Assembly: GCA_025350105.1 (NCBI GenBank)
Contig: JANXYJ010000181.1
Location: 1-64,000, forward strand
Direction: 5' to 3'
DNA from: Terriglobia bacterium
GTDB taxonomy: Bacteria; Acidobacteriota; Terriglobia; Bryobacterales; Bryobacteraceae
DNA: 64,000 nt
Part shown: piece by piece, positions 47,827-55,713 of the stretch
How the letters are laid out: each line of letters opens with the position of its first letter
Position numbering within the stretch: position 1 is the stretch's first letter
Translations under genes and position numbers: made by a program
Notes under the pieces: generated by a model
Database searches by the model: none
Told to the model about the DNA's origin: nothing
Seen by the model: only the letters and a program-made list of their open reading frames with translations

Positions 47827-48114
47827 ATGCGCAAGCTCTTATTGAGTTTCCTTCTCGCTTTCACGGTTAGCCAGCCTGTGTTTCCGCAAGGCAATCCGAA
47901 AGACGACAAAATTTATGACGATGTGCGCCGCCGTTTGGCCGATGATGCGGATGTGCGTGGCGCGGCGATTGAGGTGACGGTGAAAAATGGTGCCGTGGTG
48001 ATTGCCGGGCGGGTGCGGGATGAAGTGGCCCGGCAGAAAGCGCCGAAGGTGGTGAAGAGAGTGAAGGGCGTGACGACGGTGGAGAATAAGCTGAAGTTGT
48101 TTAGCGAGAACTAG
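47827..48114 (+). CDS. BON-domain protein, exported
   Basis: Signal peptide then DDKIYDDVRRRLADDADVRGAAIEVTVKNGAVVIAGRVRDEVARQKAPKVVKRVKGVTTVENKLKL. Confidence 0.9.
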   Translation: MRKLLLSFLLAFTVSQPVFPQGNPKDDKIYDDVRRRLADDADVRGAAIEVTVKNGAVVIAGRVRDEVARQKAPKVVKRVKGVTTVENKLKLFSEN

Positions 48115-48142
48115 CGGGGGTGGGGAGCTCGGGTCACGAATT

Positions 48143-48174
48143 CGGTAGCTCGGCCCTGAAGGCCCGAGCTACCG
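48143..48174. repeat. REP-like imperfect palindrome, 11-bp arms
   Basis: CGGTAGCTCGG ... CCGAGCTACCG with a 10-nt centre; a second palindrome CTCCGGTC/GACCGGAG lies at 48194-48226. Confidence 0.75.
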
Positions 48175-48235
48175 GGAGCGGCGGGTTTCGGTTCTCCGGT
48201 CTACCGACCTGAGCTAGCGACCGGAGCTACCGCGT

Positions 48236-48709
48236 TTACTTTACTTCGGCGGGCGTAGACGTCGCCGGGCCTTCGCCCAGAATTTGCAGGACCACATCGC
48301 CGTCTTTTGCGCCATCGTAGTGGATGCCCTTGCCGGGGTGGACCACGTAGCTACCGGCCGCAACCGGGATGGTGCTGGCCGGATCGTACTTGGTGCCAGT
48401 GCCGGTCCACCAGGTGCCGGAGAGCACGGTGATGTAGCGGTCATTGGGATGAAAGTGCGGGCGGCTCATGTGGCCGGCGTGCCATTTAGTCAAAACGATG
48501 TAGAGGCCGGGTTTGGCGGGGTCGCCATGCAGGATGGCCTGCGCGGAGCCAGCCTTGGTGTTTTCCACCCACGGAATTTTGTCGGGCATGGTGATGATGA
48601 TGTTCTTGGGATCGGGTTCGGTGGCATGCACCAGACCTACCCAGGTGAACAATGCGCCAACTATTGTCACTTGTCCCATTCGCCGCAATTTCAGATTCAA
48701 TGCGTTCAC
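48236..48709 (-). CDS. Exported cupin-domain protein
   Basis: GTG start preceded by GGAGGCGGCAA; HMSRPHFHPNDRYITVLSGTWWTGTGTKYDPASTIPVAAGSYVVHPGKGIHYDGAKDGDVVLQILGEGP. Confidence 0.85.
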   Translation of the reverse strand: MNALNLKLRRMGQVTIVGALFTWVGLVHATEPDPKNIIITMPDKIPWVENTKAGSAQAILHGDPAKPGLYIVLTKWHAGHMSRPHFHPNDRYITVLSGTWWTGTGTKYDPASTIPVAAGSYVVHPGKGIHYDGAKDGDVVLQILGEGPATSTPAEVK

Positions 48710-48797
48710 TTGCCGCCTCCTTGTTCGTCTTCTCGCGAGATCCTCATGATTATACATCTGATGTTCGCGGCGTGTGCCAGGAATTGGTCTCCCGGGG

Positions 48798-49562
48798 CTA
48801 GCCCTCCGGGAACGGCACAAACCGATACCCCACGCCACGCACGGTGAGCAAGTGCCGGGGATGGGCGGGGTCAATTTCCAAATACCGTCTCAGGCGGACG
48901 ATGAAGTTATCGATGGCGCGGGTGTCGGTGTCTTCGTGGAGACCCCAGACTTCCTGCAGCATGATTTTGCGTGACACGGTTTCGCCGGCGCGGTCAATCA
49001 AATAGCGCAAAATATTGGCTTCCATCAGCGTTAGTGGATACACCTGCTCGCCTGCCCGGAGTTCGAGTTGGTCGTAGTTGATGGATTTATCCCCGAAGAC
49101 GTAGATGTCGCGTTGGGGCGCCTTGGGAGTGACTGCCGCAGGCGTCTGACCGGCCCATTGTTTCCTGCGCAGCAGGCCGCGTACACGCGCGATCAGGATG
49201 GAGAGTTCAAACGGCTTGGAGAGATAATCGTCTGCTCCCGCGCCGAACCCCTGCAGAATGTCTTCGGAACGGCCACGCGCGGTGAGCATCAACGTTGGTA
49301 CATACTGGCCGGCATGGCGCAGTTCCTGCATCACCGTGAAACCGTCCTTGCCGGGAAGCATCACGTCTAAAACGACGACATCAAAAGGAGGCTGTTCTTT
49401 GTCGAGCAGTAACTCCAGTGCCTCTTCGCCAGTCTCCACCGTGCGCACAACGTAATTTTCGGCTTCGAGATTGAAGCGCAGTCCTTCGGCCAGATGCTTT
49501 TCGTCTTCGACGATGAGAATATTTTCCTGCGGGGCGTGGGTTGGAGTTGGCGGAAGGGGCAT
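48798..49562 (-). CDS. OmpR-family response regulator
   Basis: ILIVEDEKHLAEGLRFNLEAENY...VVLDVMLPGKDGF; winged-helix C-terminus ending VRLRRYLEIDPAHPRHLLTVRGVGYRF. Confidence 0.95.
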   Translation of the reverse strand: MPLPPTPTHAPQENILIVEDEKHLAEGLRFNLEAENYVVRTVETGEEALELLLDKEQPPFDVVVLDVMLPGKDGFTVMQELRHAGQYVPTLMLTARGRSEDILQGFGAGADDYLSKPFELSILIARVRGLLRRKQWAGQTPAAVTPKAPQRDIYVFGDKSINYDQLELRAGEQVYPLTLMEANILRYLIDRAGETVSRKIMLQEVWGLHEDTDTRAIDNFIVRLRRYLEIDPAHPRHLLTVRGVGYRFVPFPEG

Positions 49563-49577
49563 GATCGGTTCTAGAGA

Positions 49578-50474
49578 CTAAGAACGGGCTATCGGCAACT
49601 GCAAAACGAAGGTACTGCCGTGGCCTTCGCCGGCGCTTTCGGCCCACACTTTACCGCCATGGCGTTTGGCAACGGAACGCACGATGAACAGACCCAGGCC
49701 GGTGCCTTTTACTTTGGTGGCGATGGGTCCGGGGATACGGTAAAAGCGCTTAAACACCTGCTTGAGTTCAGCTTTGGCGATGCCGGGGCCGTTGTCGGTG
49801 ACGCGAACGGTGACGTAGCGGCTATCAGTACTGACGGTTTGCACGGCCACTTGTCCCAGGCTGCCGGAATATTTTACGGCGTTGTCGATTAAATTGGCGA
49901 TGGCGGCGCGGACTTCGTCGGCATCGCCGCGGATGGTGACGGGCGGGCCGGGCGTATAGGAGAGCGCGTTGTCGGGAACGTTGTAGAGGCGCCGGGCGCG
50001 GGCCAGGCAGTCTTCCACAATCGCGCCGAAATCGATGGAAGAAATATGCAGCTCTCGATTTGGTTGGCCGATGCGGCCGGTGCGCAGGATCTGCTCGATC
50101 ATGCCGAGAAGACGGTCGCTGTCATCCAGCATGATGCGGTAGAACTCCTGGCGTTTGGCATCGTCCACGGGCCGGGTCTGCAGGGTTTCCAGATAGAGGC
50201 GAATAGACGCGACCGGGGTTTTCAGTTCGTGGGTGACGGCGTTGATGAAGGCATCGTGCTGGGCGTTGCGGCGGATTTCGCGGACCAGAAAAGTGGTGTT
50301 GAGCACGACGCCGGCGATGACTGTCAGCACCAGCAAGATGCCGAAAAACAGCAGAATACCATTGCGCCAGCCCAGCAGCACCCAGCCGATGTAGAGCAGC
50401 AGGATGACGAGGATGAGGCCAACGCCCAGGGCGATGAAGAAGGCGATGGATTTGCGGCGTCCGCCGTGGACCAT
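49578..50474 (-). CDS. Sensor histidine kinase
   Basis: Two N-terminal TM segments; FINAVTHELKTPVASIRLYLETL (H box); NLIDNAVKYS (N box); VTDNGPGI; KGTGLGLFIVRSV. Confidence 0.95.
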   Translation of the reverse strand: MVHGGRRKSIAFFIALGVGLILVILLLYIGWVLLGWRNGILLFFGILLVLTVIAGVVLNTTFLVREIRRNAQHDAFINAVTHELKTPVASIRLYLETLQTRPVDDAKRQEFYRIMLDDSDRLLGMIEQILRTGRIGQPNRELHISSIDFGAIVEDCLARARRLYNVPDNALSYTPGPPVTIRGDADEVRAAIANLIDNAVKYSGSLGQVAVQTVSTDSRYVTVRVTDNGPGIAKAELKQVFKRFYRIPGPIATKVKGTGLGLFIVRSVAKRHGGKVWAESAGEGHGSTFVLQLPIARS

Positions 50475-50525
50475 GACTTCAGATTAGCCCTTTTAGTGCC
50501 CTTGGAAAATGTTATTTTGGATTCC

Positions 50526-51023
50526 ATGCCCATCAGCGCGGATACGCTTCGTCAGCAACTGGATTACACCACCTGGGCCACCAACCGTTTAATGGAGGCG
50601 GCCAAGCAGTTGACCCCGGAGGAATTGACCCGCGATTTTGGGGCTTCGGAGAAGAACGTGGTGGGGACGCTGGCTCATATATATGCGGCGGACCGGGTTT
50701 GGCTGGGGCGGATTCAGGGCAATCCGCCGGCGGCGTTTATTACGGATGCGGATCGGGATTTCGGTTTGTTGCAGCGCGAATGGCCCGGGTTACTGGATCG
50801 CTGGAAGAAATGGGCGACTCCGCTGAGCGACGAAGATATTCTGGGCAAGCTGACCTACAAAAGCATGTTGGGCGGGGAGCGCACCACTCCACTGTGGCAG
50901 ATCACGCTGCACGTGGTGAATCATGGAACGCATCACCGCGGGCAGGTGTCTGGGTTTTTAAGAGCGATGGGCAAGACGCCGCCGCAGTTGGATTTGATCC
51001 GGTATTACTGGGAACTGGAGTAG
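50526..51023 (+). CDS. DinB-family protein
   Basis: LRQQLDYTTWATNRLMEAAKQLTPEELTRDFGASEKNVVGTLAHIYAADRVWLGRI...LHVVNHGTHHRGQVSGFLRAMGKTPPQLDLIRYY. Confidence 0.93.
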   Translation: MPISADTLRQQLDYTTWATNRLMEAAKQLTPEELTRDFGASEKNVVGTLAHIYAADRVWLGRIQGNPPAAFITDADRDFGLLQREWPGLLDRWKKWATPLSDEDILGKLTYKSMLGGERTTPLWQITLHVVNHGTHHRGQVSGFLRAMGKTPPQLDLIRYYWELE

Positions 51024-51061
51024 TAGCTCCAGTGGCCCGACCGGAGCCTGCTGAAATCAAG

Positions 51062-51134
51062 GGCGCTCCCTCATGGTCGCGGCTTGGTGCTAATTATTTG
51101 TGGCGCGCCCTGCTGGTCGCGGCTTGGTGCTGAT
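51062..51134. repeat. Two copies of a 33-bp unit GGCG(C/G)(T/G)CCCT(C/G)(A/C)TGGTCGCGGCTTGGTGCT(A/G)AT
   Basis: 51062-51094 and 51102-51134; a third related copy at 59251-59284. Confidence 0.85.
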
Positions 51135-51137
51135 CAG

Positions 51138-51203
51138 CACGGTAGCTTCGGTCGCCAGACCGGAGAGTATCACGGTAGCTCCGGTCGCCAGACCGGAGAG
51201 TAT
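51138..51203. repeat. 33-bp tandem duplication containing the palindrome CTCCGGTC-GCCA-GACCGGAG
   Basis: 51138-51170 and 51171-51203, one mismatch. Confidence 0.9.
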
Positions 51204-51208
51204 CAAAG

Positions 51209-52105
51209 TTAAGCCGCTTTTTGCAGAACCTGGCTGTCCACTTTGGCGGTACGGATGCCCCAAACTAAGCCAACAGCGCGCAGCATCTTCAGGGTGATCC
51301 AGGAGATATCAAGCTCGTACCACGTCAAACCGTGGCGGGCCGAGGTTTGGTGCGCGTGGTGATTGTTGTGCCAGCCCTCGCCGAAGGTAAGCAAGGCGAT
51401 GATCAAACTGTTGCGGGAATCGTCACGGGTGTTGAACCGGCGTTTGCCGAACATATGGGTAGCGGAGTTCACCAGCCAAGTGGCGTGCAGGCCGTAAACC
51501 GTGCGCAGACAACCAGCCCACAGGAATACCGGCAAGCCGCCAAATACCAGCAACAGAACGCCCAAGGCGGTGGGCGGGACCCAATGATTGGTGTTGAGCC
51601 AGTAGTAGAACCGGTGCTTGGACAGATCCGGGGCGTGCTTGATCATCAAAATCGTGTCGTTATGGTTGGTCTCGCCGAATAGAATCCAACCGATGTGGGC
51701 CCAGAAGCCGCCATCCAGAACGGGAGAATGCGGGTCACCCGGTTGATCGGACTTCGCGTGGTGAATGCGGTGCGTGCCCACCCAGAACATGGGACCGCCT
51801 TCCAAAGTGAGCGTGCCGCAGACCGCTAAAAAGTATTCCATCCACAAGGGGCACTGATAACTTTGATGGGTATGCAGACGGTGGTAGCCCAGGCTGATCC
51901 CCCAGCCTACGGCTATCCAATGGACCACGATGGCGATGGCCAAAGCCTTCCAACTGAAGAAAAAGAAGGCGGCTACGGCGCCAATGTGCAAAAGCAAAAG
52001 AGTCACTGCCGTGGGCCAGTTGATCTTTCGGCCATTCGAGAGGGGGATGGTGTGCTTGCTCACTATGAAATCCTGCTTTATGTTTGCGCTTATGTATACT
52101 TCCAT
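51209..52105 (-). CDS. Acyl-CoA/fatty acid desaturase (membrane di-iron)
   Basis: Three histidine boxes: HRLHTH, HRIHHAKSD, HNNHHAHQTSARHG. Confidence 0.93.
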   Translation of the reverse strand: MEVYISANIKQDFIVSKHTIPLSNGRKINWPTAVTLLLLHIGAVAAFFFFSWKALAIAIVVHWIAVGWGISLGYHRLHTHQSYQCPLWMEYFLAVCGTLTLEGGPMFWVGTHRIHHAKSDQPGDPHSPVLDGGFWAHIGWILFGETNHNDTILMIKHAPDLSKHRFYYWLNTNHWVPPTALGVLLLVFGGLPVFLWAGCLRTVYGLHATWLVNSATHMFGKRRFNTRDDSRNSLIIALLTFGEGWHNNHHAHQTSARHGLTWYELDISWITLKMLRAVGLVWGIRTAKVDSQVLQKAA

Positions 52106-52226
52106 CGTCAGAGTAGCAGTGGAAAGTACCCTTGCATTGTAAGAGTTGTGTAATTTCGATGAGATTGCGGGGGTTAGGCCGGGAAATGCTTGAGGGAAAG
52201 GCGTTTGGTGCCGGGGAAAGCCGTTG

Positions 52227-52270
52227 GCAGAGTAATCTTTGCAGAGTAAGCAGGCAGAGTAAGCAGAGTG
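52227..52270. repeat. Clustered GCAGAGTAA repeats (four near-copies)
   Basis: GGCAGAGTAATCTTTGCAGAGTAAGCAGGCAGAGTAAGCAGAGTG between desaturase and FAAL genes. Confidence 0.75.
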
Positions 52271-52271
52271 A

Positions 52272-54212
52272 TTAGAAGCCCGCGTACACACCCCAGCTTG
52301 CATTGGGTTGCAGGGCCAGGATCAGGTAGAACGCAAGCGCCAGGACGAAGGTTACGGCAACCAGCGTCAATGGCCCTGCGGCTGCGGCCTGGGTTTCGGC
52401 CGCGGCGTCAGTTGCGGGCGCAGAGGCCGGTTCAGCGGCGGACTTGCCGGCCAGTTCCTCGCGATAGCGGTCCAGATTGGGCCGCCGTGCGATTTTGCCG
52501 GAGGTGGTTTTCACCAGCCACCGGTGTGGAACCACGTGGACCTCACTCACCGGGCAATCCAGCTCTTCGAAAATGCGTTGGCGGGCAGTCATTTCCAGTT
52601 GTTCGATGGATTCGGCGGGGCTTGCAGGGCTGTCACTCAGAACCTGGCTTTCGTCACTCAGAACCTGGCTTTCAATGAGAACGATTATCCGCTCCGTGCC
52701 CGTCCGCTCGTCTTCCACCCCGATGGCAACGGAACGCCCCGGCACGGCATTGGGGCAAGTGTCGCACACGGCCTCTATATCCTGGGGATAGAAGTTGCGC
52801 CCGCCCACGATGAGCAGGTCCTTTTTTCGCCCGGTGATGAAGAACTGGCCCTGGTGCTGGAAGCCAAGATCGCCGGTGTAGTACCAGCCATCGCCATCGA
52901 TGTTGTCGCGGGTGGCTTCGGGATTGCGAAAGTACTGGTGCAGCGCGAACGGGCTGCGCAGAGCCAGTTCGCCTACCTCTGCTTCGGCAACACTGCTCCG
53001 TTGGGAGTCCACTACTTTCACTTCACAGCCTTCGATGGGTGATCCCACCGAGACCACGGGGGTGGACTTCTTCATCTGGGCCTCTTCTTTCAGGGCCTCT
53101 TCGAACCTGCCGCGAGAAAGCGCGGCGAGTTCAGCGTTGCGCACCACCACCGGGACGGTAGTGCTGCCGCAGGAGGTAACGGCAAATGAATTTTCCGCCA
53201 TCGCGTAGCACACCCAAAGCGATTCGCGTTTGACGCCGTAAGCCTGAAAGCGTTGCAGAAACATGTCGTGACTGGCCGCGCGCACGGGCTCGGAACAATT
53301 ATTGAAGCCGCGCATGCAGGAAAGGTCCAGGCCCGCCAAGTCCTCCGGGCGCATTCGGCTGGCCAATAGGTTGTAAGCGAAGTTGGGCTGCCAGCACAGG
53401 GTGCCTTTGAAATCCGTGATTAGCTTCAGGAAAGACGCGGGGGCCTGCACCCAGCGGAACGGATCGATGGCGGCCACTTTGGTGCCGGAGAGCAAGGGCA
53501 GGAACCAGGTGGTGAACAGGCCCATGTCGTGATACAGGGGAATCCAAGAACAAATGCGGTCCGTTTCCGGATTGAGCTGAATGCGCCGGCCGTAGCTGGC
53601 GCATTGTCCCGCCACCATTTCATGAGTGAGCGCAACACCCTTCTGCAGGCCCGTGCTTCCGGAGGAGTGCTGAATGATGGCGATCTGATCGGGCCGCACG
53701 CTTTGCCACGCGGTTGGTTCATGCGAGGTTTGCGCGGCCAGGCTATCGGCGATAATCAGGCGCCCGGACTTGACGCCGGCCTTGCTGACGGCATGGTCAA
53801 CGTCGGTGGCGAATTCGCGGTTGGTAATCACGCCATCAGGCTCCAGCAACTCCAGCACGTGGGACAGGTGTTTCATGTACACGGCGCGATCCATTTTCTC
53901 TGAAGGATGGCTATGCAGTATGGGGATGGCACCGCGCAGCATGGTGCCCAGGTGCGCGGCAAGTATAGTGCAACCGATGGGCAAAACCACCAGCACTCTG
54001 CCACCTGGCGGGATATTTTGCAGGGCTTCGGCGACCACGGCGGCGCGGGACCACAACTGGCCGTAGGTCAGCTGTTGGTGACGATCGGCCCCTTTGCCTG
54101 GATCAACCCCATCGGGTGGCGCTTGCAGATCGCGGAAAGTGAAAAAATCGCGGTCCGGATTGCGATCGACGATCGCGCGGACAATGGCGGGAAGGGTTTG
54201 CGGCGTGGACAC
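52272..54212 (-). CDS. Fatty acyl-AMP ligase-like adenylating enzyme with C-terminal transmembrane anchor
   Basis: IIQHSSGSTGLQKGVALTHEM, SWIPLYHDMGLFTTWFLPLLSG, WYYTGDLGFQHQGQFFITGRKKDLLIVGGRNFYPQDIE; C-terminal PLTLVAVTFVLALAFYLILALQ. Confidence 0.9.
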   Translation of the reverse strand: MSTPQTLPAIVRAIVDRNPDRDFFTFRDLQAPPDGVDPGKGADRHQQLTYGQLWSRAAVVAEALQNIPPGGRVLVVLPIGCTILAAHLGTMLRGAIPILHSHPSEKMDRAVYMKHLSHVLELLEPDGVITNREFATDVDHAVSKAGVKSGRLIIADSLAAQTSHEPTAWQSVRPDQIAIIQHSSGSTGLQKGVALTHEMVAGQCASYGRRIQLNPETDRICSWIPLYHDMGLFTTWFLPLLSGTKVAAIDPFRWVQAPASFLKLITDFKGTLCWQPNFAYNLLASRMRPEDLAGLDLSCMRGFNNCSEPVRAASHDMFLQRFQAYGVKRESLWVCYAMAENSFAVTSCGSTTVPVVVRNAELAALSRGRFEEALKEEAQMKKSTPVVSVGSPIEGCEVKVVDSQRSSVAEAEVGELALRSPFALHQYFRNPEATRDNIDGDGWYYTGDLGFQHQGQFFITGRKKDLLIVGGRNFYPQDIEAVCDTCPNAVPGRSVAIGVEDERTGTERIIVLIESQVLSDESQVLSDSPASPAESIEQLEMTARQRIFEELDCPVSEVHVVPHRWLVKTTSGKIARRPNLDRYREELAGKSAAEPASAPATDAAAETQAAAAGPLTLVAVTFVLALAFYLILALQPNASWGVYAGF

Positions 54213-54213
54213 T

Positions 54214-55713
54214 TTAGCGTTGGCCTTCCTGGCCTGACTGTAAGATGGCTGCGGCGATGGGCGGCGCCAGACGCTGGTTGCCCTCCACGGTATAGTGCTT
54301 CAACGTGTCTAGAAATTCCGGTGCGGGAACACTCCAGCGCTGATTGACCACGGTGCAATCGTTTTCACGGCCGTTTTCGCGACAAAGTTCGTTGGCGATG
54401 GTGAGCGCATTGACGGGTGATATTTCGGTCTGCCGCTCCCGCGGCCCGGCCGGTTGCACGAACAAAACCGTTTTGACACCACGGCGATGCAGCAGGCGGA
54501 TGGTGGAACCAAGCATCTTCACCAAAGCGGGATTGACGTCGCTGCGGGGAATCAGGTCCAGCGGTTGCTGAGGATCGGTGAGGGCGATGCGTTCACTGCG
54601 CGCGCGATAGATATCCTGCCACATGGGTCCAAACCAGGGCTTCAGGTAATAGCCGGACGTCAGAAAAAACAGAAACGGTTGATTGTGGGGCAGCGAAAAA
54701 TGGGCGGCCTGGAAGCGCCGCAGTGCGCCCCACTGGCGGCGGTCGGATTGCTGAATCAGCGTGCCGATTTCGTCAAAGGGCGGCCGCTCCGGCGCGGGCA
54801 TGCGTTGGGCGAATTCGGTGTACAGCGGCAGATTCACGGTGGTGTGGCGAAAATCACGAATCCAAAGGCGGCTGTTGCGCGTGCTGAAATAGGGGTCGCC
54901 TACGGTGAATACGGCAACTTCAAACGGCTTGTCCCACACTGCGTCCAGCAGCATCAAATCCTTAGACATCAAACGTGCAAACCAGGCAAGGTTATAGACT
55001 TTCCACTTTTCGTCAGAGTTTTTCAAGTTCTGTTCCACCCGCGCCGGCAAGGCCTGATCGGCTTCCAGATAGGAGCCGATGGTGCCGGAATCACCGAAAA
55101 AGGCAACCCTTTTATTCCCTGGTTTATTGCCTGGTTTATTGCCTGGTTTATTCCCAGTGTCCGGTGCCCTGCTGATTTCGTGCTGAGAAACGGCGAAGCG
55201 AAAATCATCCTGGCTGAATTCACCGGAGCCGCGCGGGTACAGGCGCTTGCCTCCCTCGATAAAGTCAGCGTACTGTTGGCGCAGCACGGTTTGGGGTGCC
55301 AGCCCGAGCAGCGCATCTAAAACAAAAAGCCAGAACACGGCCAGCGCAATGGTGAGAAACGGGCGGCAGGCAAGGGCGTGAAACAGCCGGTAGCCCGGCG
55401 CGGCCAGCACTGGGTGATTGGCTGAGTTGGCAGTGGCAACTTGTCCAGCCGAAGCCGGCGCGGCCTGGCCACCGGCGAGTTGGGTGAGCGAGGCAATGGT
55501 TACGGCGGACGAATCGGGAGGAGAAATGGTGCAGGCGAAGGCCTTTTCGAGATCGAGGAGAATGGTCACCAGCTCGATCGAAGTAATGATACCTGCGCGC
55601 AGCAGCGGTTTGGCATCGGCCACGCCCGTCAGACGGCCTTCGCCAAGGGCCTGCTCGAGAACCCGGCGGACGTCCTGAGCCGTAGGAGGGGCGAGTGGGC
55701 TAGTGGTGCTCAT
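54214..55713 (-). CDS. Fusion protein: acyl carrier protein-like domain, TM helix, SGNH/GDSL-like (AlgX/DltD-like) domain
   Basis: N-terminal AGIITSIELVTILLDLEKAFACTI (ACP Ser motif), TM FLTIALAVFWLFVLDALLGLA, then RVAFFGDSGTIGSYL (GDS block) and FLDTLKHYTVEGNQRLA (DxxH-like block). Confidence 0.78.
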   Translation of the reverse strand: MSTTSPLAPPTAQDVRRVLEQALGEGRLTGVADAKPLLRAGIITSIELVTILLDLEKAFACTISPPDSSAVTIASLTQLAGGQAAPASAGQVATANSANHPVLAAPGYRLFHALACRPFLTIALAVFWLFVLDALLGLAPQTVLRQQYADFIEGGKRLYPRGSGEFSQDDFRFAVSQHEISRAPDTGNKPGNKPGNKPGNKRVAFFGDSGTIGSYLEADQALPARVEQNLKNSDEKWKVYNLAWFARLMSKDLMLLDAVWDKPFEVAVFTVGDPYFSTRNSRLWIRDFRHTTVNLPLYTEFAQRMPAPERPPFDEIGTLIQQSDRRQWGALRRFQAAHFSLPHNQPFLFFLTSGYYLKPWFGPMWQDIYRARSERIALTDPQQPLDLIPRSDVNPALVKMLGSTIRLLHRRGVKTVLFVQPAGPRERQTEISPVNALTIANELCRENGRENDCTVVNQRWSVPAPEFLDTLKHYTVEGNQRLAPPIAAAILQSGQEGQR

